Assembly (NCBI GenBank): GCA_001796285.1
Contig: MGMD01000002.1
Span: forward strand, 69,929 to 133,928
Length of the DNA stretch: 64,000 nucleotides
Direction: 5' to 3'
Source: Chlamydiae bacterium RIFCSPLOWO2_12_FULL_45_20
Lineage (GTDB): Bacteria; Chlamydiota; Chlamydiia; Chlamydiales; SM23-39
Position numbers and translations under genes: made by a program
In this document: piece by piece, positions 1 to 8,408 of the stretch
Numbering within the stretch: position 1 is the stretch's first letter
Layout: each line of letters opens with the position of its first letter
Notes under the pieces: model-generated
What the model was told of the DNA's origin: nothing
The model's database searches: none
The model's input: the letters and a program-made list of their open reading frames with translations, nothing else

Positions 1-2
1 CC

Positions 3-656
3 GTTATGAACGCCATTGTTGCTGATAGCCTAGCCCTCATTCTCGATGAAATAGACCATGCAGTCGGGGATCGCAACCTAACGGACCAAGCCCTGTTTAC
101 AGCGGCCTTTCCCATTTTGAAAAAACATTTAATGGGAGCTTTGCCGGTCGTGTTTTCGGGGGATAATTATTCTCATGAATGGGCAAAAGAGGCTGAAAAG
201 CGAGGGCTGCCCAACATACGAAAAAGCTCGGATGCGTTTTTACAATTGATAGAAAACAAGAATAGACGCATTTTTGAGGGAATTTTATCAGAAGAAGAGC
301 TTCATGCTCGGTACAATGTTCTGGTGGAGCGATATGTCAAAGAGATCAATATCGAGGCAAACCTCATGGTCGAGCTATTCCAAACGCACATTTTGCCCGT
401 AGCTCAAAAGGATTTTAGGCAAAGAGGAATGGAGGATGACCCGCTCTTAGATGAGGCGAGAGAGCTTACAAGGGAAATACAAAAACTACAGGAGCAATCC
501 AGCGATATGGGCTGGGAAGCCAAGGTGAAAGTCTTTCTTGCGCTTCTCATGCCAAAAATGGGGGATCTGAGAAAACGGGTAGACCAGCTTGAGAAGACCG
601 TTGATAACGCCTTGTGGCCTTTGCCAAAATACAGGGAGCTATTGTTTATTTTATGA
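3..656 (+). CDS. glnN: Glutamine synthetase type III, C-terminal part (5' end outside window)
   Basis: The reading frame is open at the left edge, so only the last ~217 residues are present. The segment resembles the C-terminal third of type III glutamine synthetases (GlnN), which make glutamine from glutamate, ammonia and ATP. Features that led me there are the EWAKEAEKRGLPN block, the SEEELHARYNVLVERY block and NIEANLMVEL followed by ILPVAQ, all characteristic of the GSIII tail rather than GSI. The tail is predicted to be helical, with a coiled-coil stretch near LTREIQKLQEQ. The catalytic domain lies off the window and cannot be checked. The stop codon overlaps the start of nadD (ATGA), so the two are probably co-transcribed. 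Confidence 0.8.
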   Translation, partial: VMNAIVADSLALILDEIDHAVGDRNLTDQALFTAAFPILKKHLMGALPVVFSGDNYSHEWAKEAEKRGLPNIRKSSDAFLQLIENKNRRIFEGILSEEELHARYNVLVERYVKEINIEANLMVELFQTHILPVAQKDFRQRGMEDDPLLDEARELTREIQKLQEQSSDMGWEAKVKVFLALLMPKMGDLRKRVDQLEKTVDNALWPLPKYRELLFIL

Positions 657-1171
657 AAGCAGTTGGTCTTTTTGGCGGCTCTTTTGATCCGATACACTTT
701 GGTCATCTCTTTCTTGCCATTTTTTTACTGGAAAAATATCAGCTTGAGAAAATCCTATTTTGTCCTGCAGCGTGCTCTCCTTTCAAAGGGAATTCTCTCC
801 CCGTAGCAAGCGGCGAGCATCGACTCAACATGCTCAAACTGGCTCTTGATCACCCGCAAATGGAGATTATAGAGATTGAGCTTCACCGTCCAGCCCCCTC
901 TTATACCATCGATACGGTCCGAGCGCTCGATCTCCCGAATCTGCGCCTCCTCCTTTCTGATGAGGCTGAAAAAACATTTAAAGGGTGGAAGGAAGCAGAA
1001 GAACTTCAAAAGCTTGCGCCTCTTCTTGTCGGTCCTCGAGCCTGGGGGATCTCCAGTACGGAGATTCGCCAAAGGCTACACCATCAGCTCTATTGCGGCC
1101 ATTTAGTCCCAGCAAAAGCCCTGGACTACATCCAGGCTTTTCATTTATACTCTCTTCCTGCCGTAAGGTAA
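653..1171 (+). CDS. nadD: Nicotinate-nucleotide adenylyltransferase
   Basis: Transfers AMP from ATP to nicotinate mononucleotide, the penultimate step of NAD synthesis, in the cytoplasm. The nucleotidyltransferase signature GGSFDPIHFGHL lies at residues 8-19 and the ISSTEIR motif at residues 133-139. Both are hallmarks of the NadD/CoaD superfamily. At 172 residues it is somewhat shorter than typical NadD (~190-210). The region between the motifs (LRLLLSDEAEKTFKGWKEAEEL) is compact but keeps the KGW segment. I chose the ATG at 653, which overlaps the preceding TGA, because it puts the GGSFDP motif at the usual distance from the N-terminus. An in-frame ATG at 614 would add 13 residues inside glnN. 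Confidence 0.85.
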   Translation: MKAVGLFGGSFDPIHFGHLFLAIFLLEKYQLEKILFCPAACSPFKGNSLPVASGEHRLNMLKLALDHPQMEIIEIELHRPAPSYTIDTVRALDLPNLRLLLSDEAEKTFKGWKEAEELQKLAPLLVGPRAWGISSTEIRQRLHHQLYCGHLVPAKALDYIQAFHLYSLPAVR

Positions 1172-1217
1172 TAGAAACTATTGAAATATTCGGAAAATTT
1201 TTTTAATCTTAGGATAT

Positions 1218-1601
1218 ATGAGTCAATCTCCTTTCGGGACCCTCAATGCGATTGCGCAAGTCATTTATGATAAAAAGGGATTTAATATTTTAGCTCTTGA
1301 TGTTCAAGGACTTTCGTCTATTACCGACTTTCTTCTAATCGCAGAGGGGAATATTGATCGTCATATTTCTTCTATAGGTCATGCTGTGGTTGAAGAACTG
1401 GAGTCCCAGGGAGAGAAGCCTCTTCATTTAGAAGGCTTGAAGACAGGGGACTGGGCAGTTTTAGATTTTGGAGATGTCATGGTACATCTTTTTAGCCCTG
1501 GTCTACGAGAACGGTATTCTTTGGAGAAGCTTTGGCAAGAAAGTAAAATCATCGAACTCGAAATCGATGTGCAAACGCCTCAGAGAGCTTCTATTCGGTA
1601 G
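1218..1601 (+). CDS. rsfS: Ribosomal silencing factor RsfS (YbeB/Iojap family)
   Basis: A 127-residue protein of the Iojap/YbeB/RsfS family. Members bind ribosomal protein L14 and block subunit joining when nutrients are short. The family core is visible: the DVQGLSSITDFLLIAEGN segment near residues 29-46, then GDWAVLDFGDVMVHLFSPGLRERYSLEKLW at 83-112, where the usual LID(Y/F)GDVVVHIF motif is recognisable. The nadD-rsfS pairing is common in bacteria. rsfS followed by fabF and a Nudix gene matches the C. trachomatis order CT769-CT771 as I recall it. A 169-base gap separates it from fabF. Confidence 0.9.
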   Translation: MSQSPFGTLNAIAQVIYDKKGFNILALDVQGLSSITDFLLIAEGNIDRHISSIGHAVVEELESQGEKPLHLEGLKTGDWAVLDFGDVMVHLFSPGLRERYSLEKLWQESKIIELEIDVQTPQRASIR

Positions 1602-1770
1602 GAGATGGTGCAGTCTCTTCAGGTTATCGAGTCTATTTAATTTTTTATTACTCATCTCTTGAGTATTTTTCAAGTGGAGCGAGTATAGCTGTAGGAACGA
1701 AAAGGCGTTGCTGGTAGGGCCTGTTTTTGCTATGATCTCCTGTAAGGAAAATGAAAATTTAGGTTGATGC

Positions 1771-3030
1771 ATGTCCCAAAAAAGAAGGGTTGTCGTAACA
1801 GGGATGGGCGTTGTTTCTTGTTTTGGAAATGATGTAGACTTGTTCTATGAACAATTACTGGCTGGAAAAAGCGGCATTGTCCCCATTGAAGAGTTTCCCT
1901 GTGAAGAATTGCCAACGCGTTTTGCCGGAGTGATCCGTGGTTTTGATGTCGGAGATTACATGGATAAGAAACAAGCTCGACGGGTAGACCCTTTTATCCG
2001 CTACGTGATGGTGGGAGGAAAAAAAGCTCTAGAGCATGCTCAATTGGACCTCGGAAGACTCGATAAACGCCGCTCAGGGATTGTCATTGGTTCAGGCATG
2101 GGCGGGATGAATGTTTTCTATGATGGCGTTGAGACGATTTTGACGAAGAGTTTCAAACGTCTGACCCCATTTTTCGTTCCTTATATTATCACAAATATGG
2201 GGGGAGCGCTTCTAGCGATTGACACGGGCTTCAAGGGGCCTAACTTTTCTATTTCAACGGCTTGTGCCACCTCCAATTTTTGCATTCACGCAGCAGCTGA
2301 ACAAATTCAGCAAGGTAAAGCCGATCTGATGTTGTGTGGGGGAGCGGAAGCTCCCATCACTCCCATAGGACTTGCTGGATTTGTAGCGATCGGAGCCCTT
2401 TCAACGAGAAATGAGGAGCCGACGAAGGCGTCGCGTCCTTGGGATCAAGCAAGGGATGGCTTTGTTATGGGAGAAGGAGCGGGGGTTTTAGTACTAGAGT
2501 CCCTCGAACATGCCCTTGCAAGGGGCGCGCCTATCCTCGCTGAGTACTTGGGTGGCTCTATCAATTGCGATGCGTATCATATGACCAATCCCGATCCAGA
2601 GGGTGTGAAACGGTGTATGGAATTAGCCCTTGAAGAGGCGGGGATTCAAAGAGAAGATGTTAACTATATCAATGCGCATGCGACCTCTACTGTAGTAGGG
2701 GATCTTTGCGAGATAGGAGCGATTCAGGCGCTCTTTGGCGATCATACAAAGAATATCAAGGTCAATGCATCAAAATCGATGATCGGCCACTGCTTGGGTG
2801 CAGCCGGAGGACTGGAAGCGGTCGCTGTCATTCAAGCGATTCGAACGGGAGAGCTCCACCCGACCATTAACGTAGAGAACATGGAACCTGAGATTCAAGG
2901 CATCGATATCGTACGAGGGCAAAAACAAAAGCTTGCAGTGAAATGCTGTCTTTCTAATTCGTTCGGCTTTGGCGGGCATAATTCTACACTTGTTTTCGCT
3001 CCATATAGAAAGGAAAACTGCTTTGCGTAG
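1771..3030 (+). CDS. fabF: 3-oxoacyl-[acyl-carrier-protein] synthase II
   Basis: The condensing enzyme of type II fatty-acid synthesis. It extends acyl-ACP with malonyl-ACP, releasing CO2. The 419-residue length is normal for FabF (~412). The Cys-His-His catalytic triad is visible: C165 in STACATSN, H303 in INAHATST and H340 in KSMIGHCLGAAGG. The C-terminal NSFGFGGHN glycine-rich loop is intact. The start at ATG 1771 gives the usual KRRVVVTGMG N-terminus. Its 3' end overlaps the following Nudix gene by 8 bases. Confidence 0.95.
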   Translation: MSQKRRVVVTGMGVVSCFGNDVDLFYEQLLAGKSGIVPIEEFPCEELPTRFAGVIRGFDVGDYMDKKQARRVDPFIRYVMVGGKKALEHAQLDLGRLDKRRSGIVIGSGMGGMNVFYDGVETILTKSFKRLTPFFVPYIITNMGGALLAIDTGFKGPNFSISTACATSNFCIHAAAEQIQQGKADLMLCGGAEAPITPIGLAGFVAIGALSTRNEEPTKASRPWDQARDGFVMGEGAGVLVLESLEHALARGAPILAEYLGGSINCDAYHMTNPDPEGVKRCMELALEEAGIQREDVNYINAHATSTVVGDLCEIGAIQALFGDHTKNIKVNASKSMIGHCLGAAGGLEAVAVIQAIRTGELHPTINVENMEPEIQGIDIVRGQKQKLAVKCCLSNSFGFGGHNSTLVFAPYRKENCFA

Positions 3031-3439
3031 CCAAGATGAATCATTCGGAGTCATCCCACTTAGAAAAAAAAATGGCGCGTGGGAAGTGTTTTTAATCCAG
3101 CACAATAAAAGCGGTTACTGGGGATTTCCGAAGGGACACGCTGAAAAGGGAGAGACGCCCAAAGAAGCTGCGTTTAGGGAACTTAAAGAAGAGACCAATC
3201 TCGAGCCTGCTTCATTGCTGGATGAAATACCCTTAAAAGAGCACTATTCTTTTATTTTGGATAGGAAAAAAGTCTATAAGCAAGTCCTCTATTATGTAGC
3301 TGAGGTGCGTGGAGAGGTGAAACTGCAAGAACAAGAGATTCACAATGGAAAATGGATCCCTTTTCATCAAGCGATCACTCAAGTGACGCATAAAGAAGGA
3401 AAAACCCTTCTTTTGGAAGTTGAGAAAATGTTATTCTAA
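3023..3439 (+). CDS. Nudix hydrolase, Ap4A-hydrolase type
   Basis: A 138-residue Nudix protein. The box G-x5-E-x7-REL-x-EE is complete at about residues 41-63 (GHAEKGETPKEAAFRELKEE), except that the final glycine of the usual EExG is Asn. The preceding GYWGFPKGH and the downstream YYVAEVRGEVK follow the bacterial/chlamydial diadenosine-tetraphosphate hydrolase pattern (C. trachomatis CT771-like), so the likely role is removal of Ap4A or similar dinucleotides. I place the start at TTG 3023, overlapping the fabF stop, because AAAGGA lies just upstream and the protein then begins where related proteins do. An upstream ATG at 2969 would add 18 residues inside fabF. The substrate is inferred from family resemblance only. 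Confidence 0.85.
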   Translation: MRSQDESFGVIPLRKKNGAWEVFLIQHNKSGYWGFPKGHAEKGETPKEAAFRELKEETNLEPASLLDEIPLKEHYSFILDRKKVYKQVLYYVAEVRGEVKLQEQEIHNGKWIPFHQAITQVTHKEGKTLLLEVEKMLF

Positions 3440-3448
3440 TTTCTTGAT

Positions 3449-4189
3449 ATGTTTTTTTATCAAAGAAAAATTTCCCTACCTCCCTTGCAGCCCTTAATCC
3501 AGTGCTTTGTCAGATATGCAACGTATTCAGAGGTCTCCTATAAAAAAAAACGGCCCCTAGGGTTTTCTTACCAAGCTTGCCATGAAAATTTGCTATCTAC
3601 AGCAGATCATCGTGTAGCGTTTACTTTTTTTCTCGATTGTAAAGTGGAGAAAAATCATTTCTTAAGAGGAAAGGCAATCGAGATTCAAGAAGGAACGGAA
3701 GCTGGTTCTTTTATCAAGCTTTTGGAGCATGTAAAAGCTCTTGATTTGCATCCGGAGACGATTGTCTATTTACTAGAAGACGATTATATCCATCGGCCTG
3801 GCTGGGTGGATGCGTTATTTGAAGGCTTATCTTTAGGTACCGACTATGTGACGCTCTATGATCATAGCGACAAGTATACCGCTTACCCAAAGCTTACTTC
3901 AAAAATTTTCGCTACTGCATCCTGTCATTGGCGTACGACTCCTTCTACCACAAATACCTACGCGATGCGGTTCCGTACTCTTGCAAGAGATTTTTTCATT
4001 CATAAACGTTTTTCTCTAGCAAGAAAAGTCAGTGCGGATCACAATAAGTTCTGTTTTTTAAATAAAAAGGGGAGAATCCTCATTTCTGCGATACCTGGTT
4101 TTTCGACACATTTAGACCCAGAATTCCTGTCTCCGTGTATTGACTGGGCTCTATATATCAAGGAAGGTTTATGCGAACACTCACATTAG
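3449..4189 (+). CDS. Glycosyltransferase-like protein
   Basis: A 246-residue protein resembling a family of bacterial GT-A-type glycosyltransferases. The YLLEDDYIHRPGW block (residues 107-119) supplies an acidic EDD cluster of the kind that binds metal-nucleotide sugar. Downstream are DYVTLYDHSDKY, an SCHWRTTPSTTNTYA block and a final IPGFSTHLDPEFLSPCIDW. There is no signal peptide or clear membrane helix, so a cytoplasmic or membrane-peripheral location is likely. It starts 9 bases after the Nudix gene and overlaps bioY by 19 bases. With the LicD-like and other transferase genes nearby, it fits a surface-glycan region. Donor and acceptor are unknown. Confidence 0.7.
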   Translation: MFFYQRKISLPPLQPLIQCFVRYATYSEVSYKKKRPLGFSYQACHENLLSTADHRVAFTFFLDCKVEKNHFLRGKAIEIQEGTEAGSFIKLLEHVKALDLHPETIVYLLEDDYIHRPGWVDALFEGLSLGTDYVTLYDHSDKYTAYPKLTSKIFATASCHWRTTPSTTNTYAMRFRTLARDFFIHKRFSLARKVSADHNKFCFLNKKGRILISAIPGFSTHLDPEFLSPCIDWALYIKEGLCEHSH

Positions 4190-4719
4190 ATCAAACAAAC
4201 GGTGTATTTCGAGAAATTTCGATTGTACTGCTCGCTAACATCATCATCTGTTTGACGGGATTTTTTTCTATTCCTCTCTGGTTTACGCCCGTTCCTATTG
4301 CTCTGCAGAATGCGACGGTTCTTTTTTTTGCCTCTTTATTAGGCGCAAGAAGGGCCTTTCTTGCGGTGCTTCTTTTCCTCTTTCAGGGGGCAGTGGGACT
4401 GCCTGTATTTTCTGGAGGAACCTCCGGCCTTCCCATGCTTTTAGGGGTTAGAGGGGGCTATCTCGTGGGTTATTTGCTTGCAGCCCTTGTGACTGGCTGG
4501 CTTGCCGAGAGAAAAAGGGGAGTGGCTGACACGGCCTTTGCCCTCATCGTTGGCAATCTAATCATCTATACCCTTGGAGCAGGGTATTTGGCTACATTCG
4601 TAGGGCTTCACAAGGCTTTTGTCATGGGAATCGCTCCATTTTTGATGGGCGATTTTTTTAAAACGCTGATTATACCATTTGCGAGAAATAAATTCATAAA
4701 TCAGGGCCGTATAACATAG
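4171..4719 (+). CDS. bioY: Biotin transporter BioY, C-terminus altered by a MITE
   Basis: The substrate-binding membrane (S) component of a biotin ECF transporter. It is 182 residues long with about six hydrophobic helices. Family motifs are visible: FTPVPIALQNATVLFFASLLGARR in the N-terminal half, LFLFQGAVGLPVFSGG, and PFLMGDFFKTL near the end. AGGAAGG at 4161-4167 precedes the ATG. The final residues (IPFARNKFINQGRIT) and the stop are encoded by the end of a repeat element found elsewhere in the window, so the natural end of the last helix has been replaced. The protein may still work, since most of the fold precedes the junction. It implies that biotin is imported. Confidence 0.88.
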   Translation: MRTLTLDQTNGVFREISIVLLANIIICLTGFFSIPLWFTPVPIALQNATVLFFASLLGARRAFLAVLLFLFQGAVGLPVFSGGTSGLPMLLGVRGGYLVGYLLAALVTGWLAERKRGVADTAFALIVGNLIIYTLGAGYLATFVGLHKAFVMGIAPFLMGDFFKTLIIPFARNKFINQGRIT

Positions 4720-4738
4720 CAGATTTTAACGATCCTTA
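4673..4738 (-). repeat. Degenerate one-ended copy of the 163-bp palindromic element
   Basis: From TACC at 4673 the sequence follows, in inverted orientation, one arm of the elements at 33943-34105 and 59474-59636. The first ~38 bases differ at only one position. After that the match degrades and is lost near 4738. The three bases before it are TTA, the complement of the TAA that flanks the intact copies. The other end is not recognisable, so the copy is old or truncated. It overlaps the 3' end of bioY. Confidence 0.8.
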
Positions 4739-4747
4739 CGCAGGGTT

Positions 4748-5845
4748 CTAATGCACGTAGGATCGCTGCCAGTAGGGGTGAGTGAGATCTTTTTCATACA
4801 GTCCGGTCTGAGGATTGTAGACTTTGACTGGGTTCAGGTTTTCTCCATAGTAGCGCTCTAAATACTTTTTGGTGTCATTCGGCACAAAGATGTCTACGCC
4901 ATCGAGCGTAGCTTTTTTAAGTGGGAAAACGATATCAAAAGCAACGGGTGCCTTAAAACGCCTTTCCCGAATCTTCCACCATTCAGGGAAGAATATTTGA
5001 TGGTCATATGCTAAAACAAAGGCGATCTCTTTTGTTTCAGGAAGGATTTTAAAATGGTAGATGTCGATCATGGTTCCGCTTGTTCGAATAAACACTTTAT
5101 ACCAGCTGTCAGGATATTCTCTTGAAGACCAGTCTTGCACGATATATTTATGTGGATCGAGATGGTTGAGGGCTTTTTGTACATTATCAAAATCAGGCTG
5201 GAGGACTGCAATATCAATATCTCCATCCCAGGGAATCACTCCTCCGTATCGATAGGCGCCAAGACAAGTGCCACAATCAACCCACCATGGGATGTGAGCT
5301 TGATTCAGGAGGGTTCCTATATCTCGAAGAGCGCACTTGTCCACAAAAAGATGGTTTTCATCGTTTTTTTTCCTTTGGAACCCTTGAGATATAAGGGTTT
5401 CTGTCGGCTCTCCTAATGTAAGGCCCATGCTGAGGTACAAAGTTTGATTGTTTCTGGTTTGTGTAGAACGCTTGGCGGCAAGTATGGCAGAGTGTCTGAT
5501 CCGTGCCCGATGGCCTAATAAGCTAAGCCCCTTTAACCCGGAGCCCAGCATAACGCTGGGTGGCAGAGCGGCCCAACTGCACGCTGTTTTGATCCAGAAA
5601 GCATGGGAATAATCGAATCGTTGCGTAAATTGCCACGACCCGTCTTCTCTTTGGTTTGCTTCTTGTCCTACGAGAATAAATTGTACGGGTGCAAGAACCG
5701 CATTCCCGAGCCATTCAAGACCTGTAGCATCCTTAGCGGCGATGTTAATGAAAACATTAGAAGTGAGGGCGAAATAGGAGCAAACGAGGGGCATAAACAG
5801 GCTTATCAGACTATCGACAAAAAAATCCCACATCCGATCTAGCAC
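4748..5845 (-). CDS. LicD-family (nucleotidyltransferase-fold) protein
   Basis: A 365-residue protein. The C-terminal half (about residues 185-355) has the LicD/fukutin-like signature WWVDCGTCLGAYRYGG followed by IPWDGDIDIAV, with the acidic DGDID cluster expected to bind metal. LicD proteins transfer phosphocholine or similar phospho-groups to glycans. The N-terminal ~100 residues contain a hydrophobic stretch (LISLFMPLVCSYFAL) and probably anchor the protein. The start used is GTG at 5845. An ATG 12 bases further in is equally possible, and neither has a clear Shine-Dalgarno sequence. It runs opposite to the flanking transferase genes but belongs with them in theme. Confidence 0.75.
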   Translation of the reverse strand: MLDRMWDFFVDSLISLFMPLVCSYFALTSNVFINIAAKDATGLEWLGNAVLAPVQFILVGQEANQREDGSWQFTQRFDYSHAFWIKTACSWAALPPSVMLGSGLKGLSLLGHRARIRHSAILAAKRSTQTRNNQTLYLSMGLTLGEPTETLISQGFQRKKNDENHLFVDKCALRDIGTLLNQAHIPWWVDCGTCLGAYRYGGVIPWDGDIDIAVLQPDFDNVQKALNHLDPHKYIVQDWSSREYPDSWYKVFIRTSGTMIDIYHFKILPETKEIAFVLAYDHQIFFPEWWKIRERRFKAPVAFDIVFPLKKATLDGVDIFVPNDTKKYLERYYGENLNPVKVYNPQTGLYEKDLTHPYWQRSYVH

Positions 5846-5938
5846 TTACGAGCAAGCCTCAAAAGCAATACCACCCATTTCCCTCACAGGATAGACGAAA
5901 AAGATTTTTTCTTGCAAACAACCTTGTTTTAAGAAACC

Positions 5939-6796
5939 ATGAGAGGGATGAAGAAGCTGCTCTTCGTGCTCGCTCTTTGTTTTTTAGCAGGTTTTTTTGC
6001 TCTCCGGTATCGCGAATTCAAAAGGGAAGAGACGATCGCCCTTCCTCTTGCGTTTTTGCCCTCTTCTTTCACTCTGGTGAATAGGCCTTTTGCGATTGTC
6101 ATTGTCGGGGTGAATAATGGAGCCACTTTGGAGAAGACACTTGCATCTATTTTCAGCCAAAATTATGAGAATTTCCGGCTTATTTACGTCGATGACGCCT
6201 CAGACGATGGGAGTGCTGAGTTTGCCAAAGACTTGATTAACCAGTCAGATCGGACGATTCCAGTGACCTTTGTGCAAAATGAAGAGAGGCTGGGGAATTT
6301 GGCGAATATCTTTCGTTCCGTCACGGTTTCTGAAGATGAAGAAATTATCGTTGTTTTAAGAGGCGAGGATTGGCTGGCTCACGAGTGGGTTCTCCAAAGG
6401 CTCAATGCATATTTTGCGGATCCCGATCTTTGGGTTGTTTGTGGGGGAGCTATGGACTTTCCCACTTTTCAAAAGAGTACGGACTTCTCCTATCGAGAGA
6501 ATCTCAACGTGTTTTATGCCAAGCTTTTTAAGCATGTGCGGAAGGAGGATTTTTTGGATGCGGGCCAATTTTTACCGGTATGCACGGAATTTGCCTATAT
6601 GATCCCGATGTTGGAAATGGCCCAAGGTCACTTCCATCGGATCGATGAAGTACTTTTGATTCGGAGCTCTTTTGCGGTTGTTCAGGAAGACCGAGAGATG
6701 GCCACTAGGATCGAAAGGCAGATCCGGGGAAGACAGGCTTACGCGCCATTGACTTCACTACAGGTGTTTGAATGTGGAAACGATTCTTTGCAGTAA
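5939..6796 (+). CDS. Membrane-anchored family 2 glycosyltransferase
   Basis: A 285-residue protein beginning with a signal-anchor (KKLLFVLALCFLAGFFAL), followed by a GT2/GT-A fold from about residue 50. The FAIVIVGVNNGATLEKTLASI start, the SIFSQNYENFRLIYVDDASDDGS core with its DDxSxDG motif and the later RGEDWL support this. The catalytic C-terminal part is short compared with full GT2 enzymes (~300-350). An alternative start is the ATG at 5948. It overlaps the next gene by 25 bases, and the two share N-terminal architecture and sequence, so they look like a tandem duplication. The sugar and acceptor are unknown. The hydrophobic N-terminus suggests work at the inner membrane face. Confidence 0.7.
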   Translation: MRGMKKLLFVLALCFLAGFFALRYREFKREETIALPLAFLPSSFTLVNRPFAIVIVGVNNGATLEKTLASIFSQNYENFRLIYVDDASDDGSAEFAKDLINQSDRTIPVTFVQNEERLGNLANIFRSVTVSEDEEIIVVLRGEDWLAHEWVLQRLNAYFADPDLWVVCGGAMDFPTFQKSTDFSYRENLNVFYAKLFKHVRKEDFLDAGQFLPVCTEFAYMIPMLEMAQGHFHRIDEVLLIRSSFAVVQEDREMATRIERQIRGRQAYAPLTSLQVFECGNDSLQ

Positions 6797-8376
6797 TTTT
6801 CGCCCTTTTGCTAGGACTTTGGTTTGGGGGTCTTGCAAAGAAAGAACCGCTATGCCAACTCCATGCGGCACAAGAGTATCCAGTGAAAGAGCACAAGTCC
6901 TTTGTGCTGGTTGTTTACGCACATAACGGGGCTCTTTGGTGTGAAAGATCTCTCCAATCGATTTTTGGACAGGACTACGATCACTACCGTGTCATTGTCA
7001 TCGACGATGGATCGGTGGATGGGACTTACGCAAAAGCCAAGGATTTTATTCTTAAAAATCAGCAGGATCAAAAAGTGATCTTGGTACAAAATGAGAAAGC
7101 ATTAGGCCCGATTGCCAGCTTATATCGGGCTGTTGACAATTGTTTGGATCGAGAAATTGTCATCCCGCTAGATGCGAAAGATTGGCTTAGCTCGCCAGAC
7201 GTTTTACATCGGTTGAATGCTGCCTATCAGGATCCTGATGCGTGGCTCGTATTTGGCAAAACTATTCTTTATCCATCTTATACGATAGAACAGGACTCGA
7301 GGGCATCCTTTTATGCAGCTCTATTCAAAGAACTTCTTTTAGAAGATCTCTATCACAAGGGGCATTTTGCCACTTCGATCGCGTCTTATCAATTACCCCT
7401 TGTGGATTTAGCGCATGGGCGTATTCGCTTCTTAGAGGACCCTATTACATTTACAAACCAAACCTATGTTTCCAAAAAAATAGAGGAACATATCGTGGCT
7501 AAAAAACAGGAACCCCTAAGCTCTTTTCCCTCAAAAGAGGGGTTTTCTCGGGCGGATATCCTTGTGTTTTCCTTTGATCGGCCGCTCCAACTCTATGCCT
7601 GTTTGGAGTCGATACAGCGCTACATAACTGGTTTTCAACATCTCACGGTTCTTTTTCGAGCTAGTAGTGACACCTTTGCCGATGCATACCGGAAGGTCAT
7701 GGACGATTTCCCGAAGGTGCGCTTTGTCATGCAATCGATGAAAGACCCCAAGCATGATTTTAAGCCGAATGTTCATAAGATCGTTTTTCACTCCCCCTCA
7801 GAGTACATCCTATTTTCAGTTGACGATATCATTGTGAAAGATTTTGTCGACCTTCAATACTGCGTGGATCAGTTAGAAAAAACAGGAGCCTATGGTTTTT
7901 ATCTCAGGCTGGGTCAGAATATCACACATTGTTATCAATTTGATCAAGATCAAGCCGTACCCCAAAGCCATCCTTTATCCGAGGGCCTTTATGCTTGGGA
8001 TTTCTCGACAGGTGAGTGCGATTGGGGTTTCCCCAACACTCTCGACATGACTCTTTTCAGGAAGGTGGATATTCAAAAACCTTTCGGGGAACTGAAATAT
8101 AAAACCCCGAACAGTTTAGAGTACAATTGGGCTGCTGAATTTCCACCTGCAGCCAAAATCGGGCTCTATTTTGAAGAGTCCAAGCTGGTCAATATCCCGA
8201 TGAATGTTGTGGGCCGTACGGGAAATCCGCACATGAACTATCTAGATAAGGAAGAGCTTCTTGCAAAATTTACCGAGGGGTTTAGGATCAATATTGATCC
8301 ACTCTATCGTATGGAAAACAACTCTCCGCACTGCGACTATATTCCGGAGTTTATCACCCCTATGGCTCCTCGCTAA
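6772..8376 (+). CDS. Two-domain membrane-anchored glycosyltransferase
   Basis: A 534-residue protein. The N-terminal signal-anchor (FFAVIFALLLGLWFGGL) is followed by a GT2 domain at about residues 40-240, with VVYAHNGALWCERSLQSIFG, VIVIDDGSVDGTY and AKDWLSSPDVLHRLN. This domain is a paralogue of the preceding gene. The C-terminal ~280 residues form a second GT-A-like domain beginning near ADILVFSFDRPLQLYACLESI, with an acidic FSVDDIIVKDF motif and a CDWGFPNTLDMTLF block. Such a fusion may add two sugars in sequence, or one domain may be structural. Overlap with the upstream gene and close spacing to the next indicate an operon of 5939-9293. Confidence 0.72.
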   Translation: MWKRFFAVIFALLLGLWFGGLAKKEPLCQLHAAQEYPVKEHKSFVLVVYAHNGALWCERSLQSIFGQDYDHYRVIVIDDGSVDGTYAKAKDFILKNQQDQKVILVQNEKALGPIASLYRAVDNCLDREIVIPLDAKDWLSSPDVLHRLNAAYQDPDAWLVFGKTILYPSYTIEQDSRASFYAALFKELLLEDLYHKGHFATSIASYQLPLVDLAHGRIRFLEDPITFTNQTYVSKKIEEHIVAKKQEPLSSFPSKEGFSRADILVFSFDRPLQLYACLESIQRYITGFQHLTVLFRASSDTFADAYRKVMDDFPKVRFVMQSMKDPKHDFKPNVHKIVFHSPSEYILFSVDDIIVKDFVDLQYCVDQLEKTGAYGFYLRLGQNITHCYQFDQDQAVPQSHPLSEGLYAWDFSTGECDWGFPNTLDMTLFRKVDIQKPFGELKYKTPNSLEYNWAAEFPPAAKIGLYFEESKLVNIPMNVVGRTGNPHMNYLDKEELLAKFTEGFRINIDPLYRMENNSPHCDYIPEFITPMAPR

Positions 8377-8408
8377 AAGGAAAAAATTTGAAACGGGATG
8401 AGTGTGTT

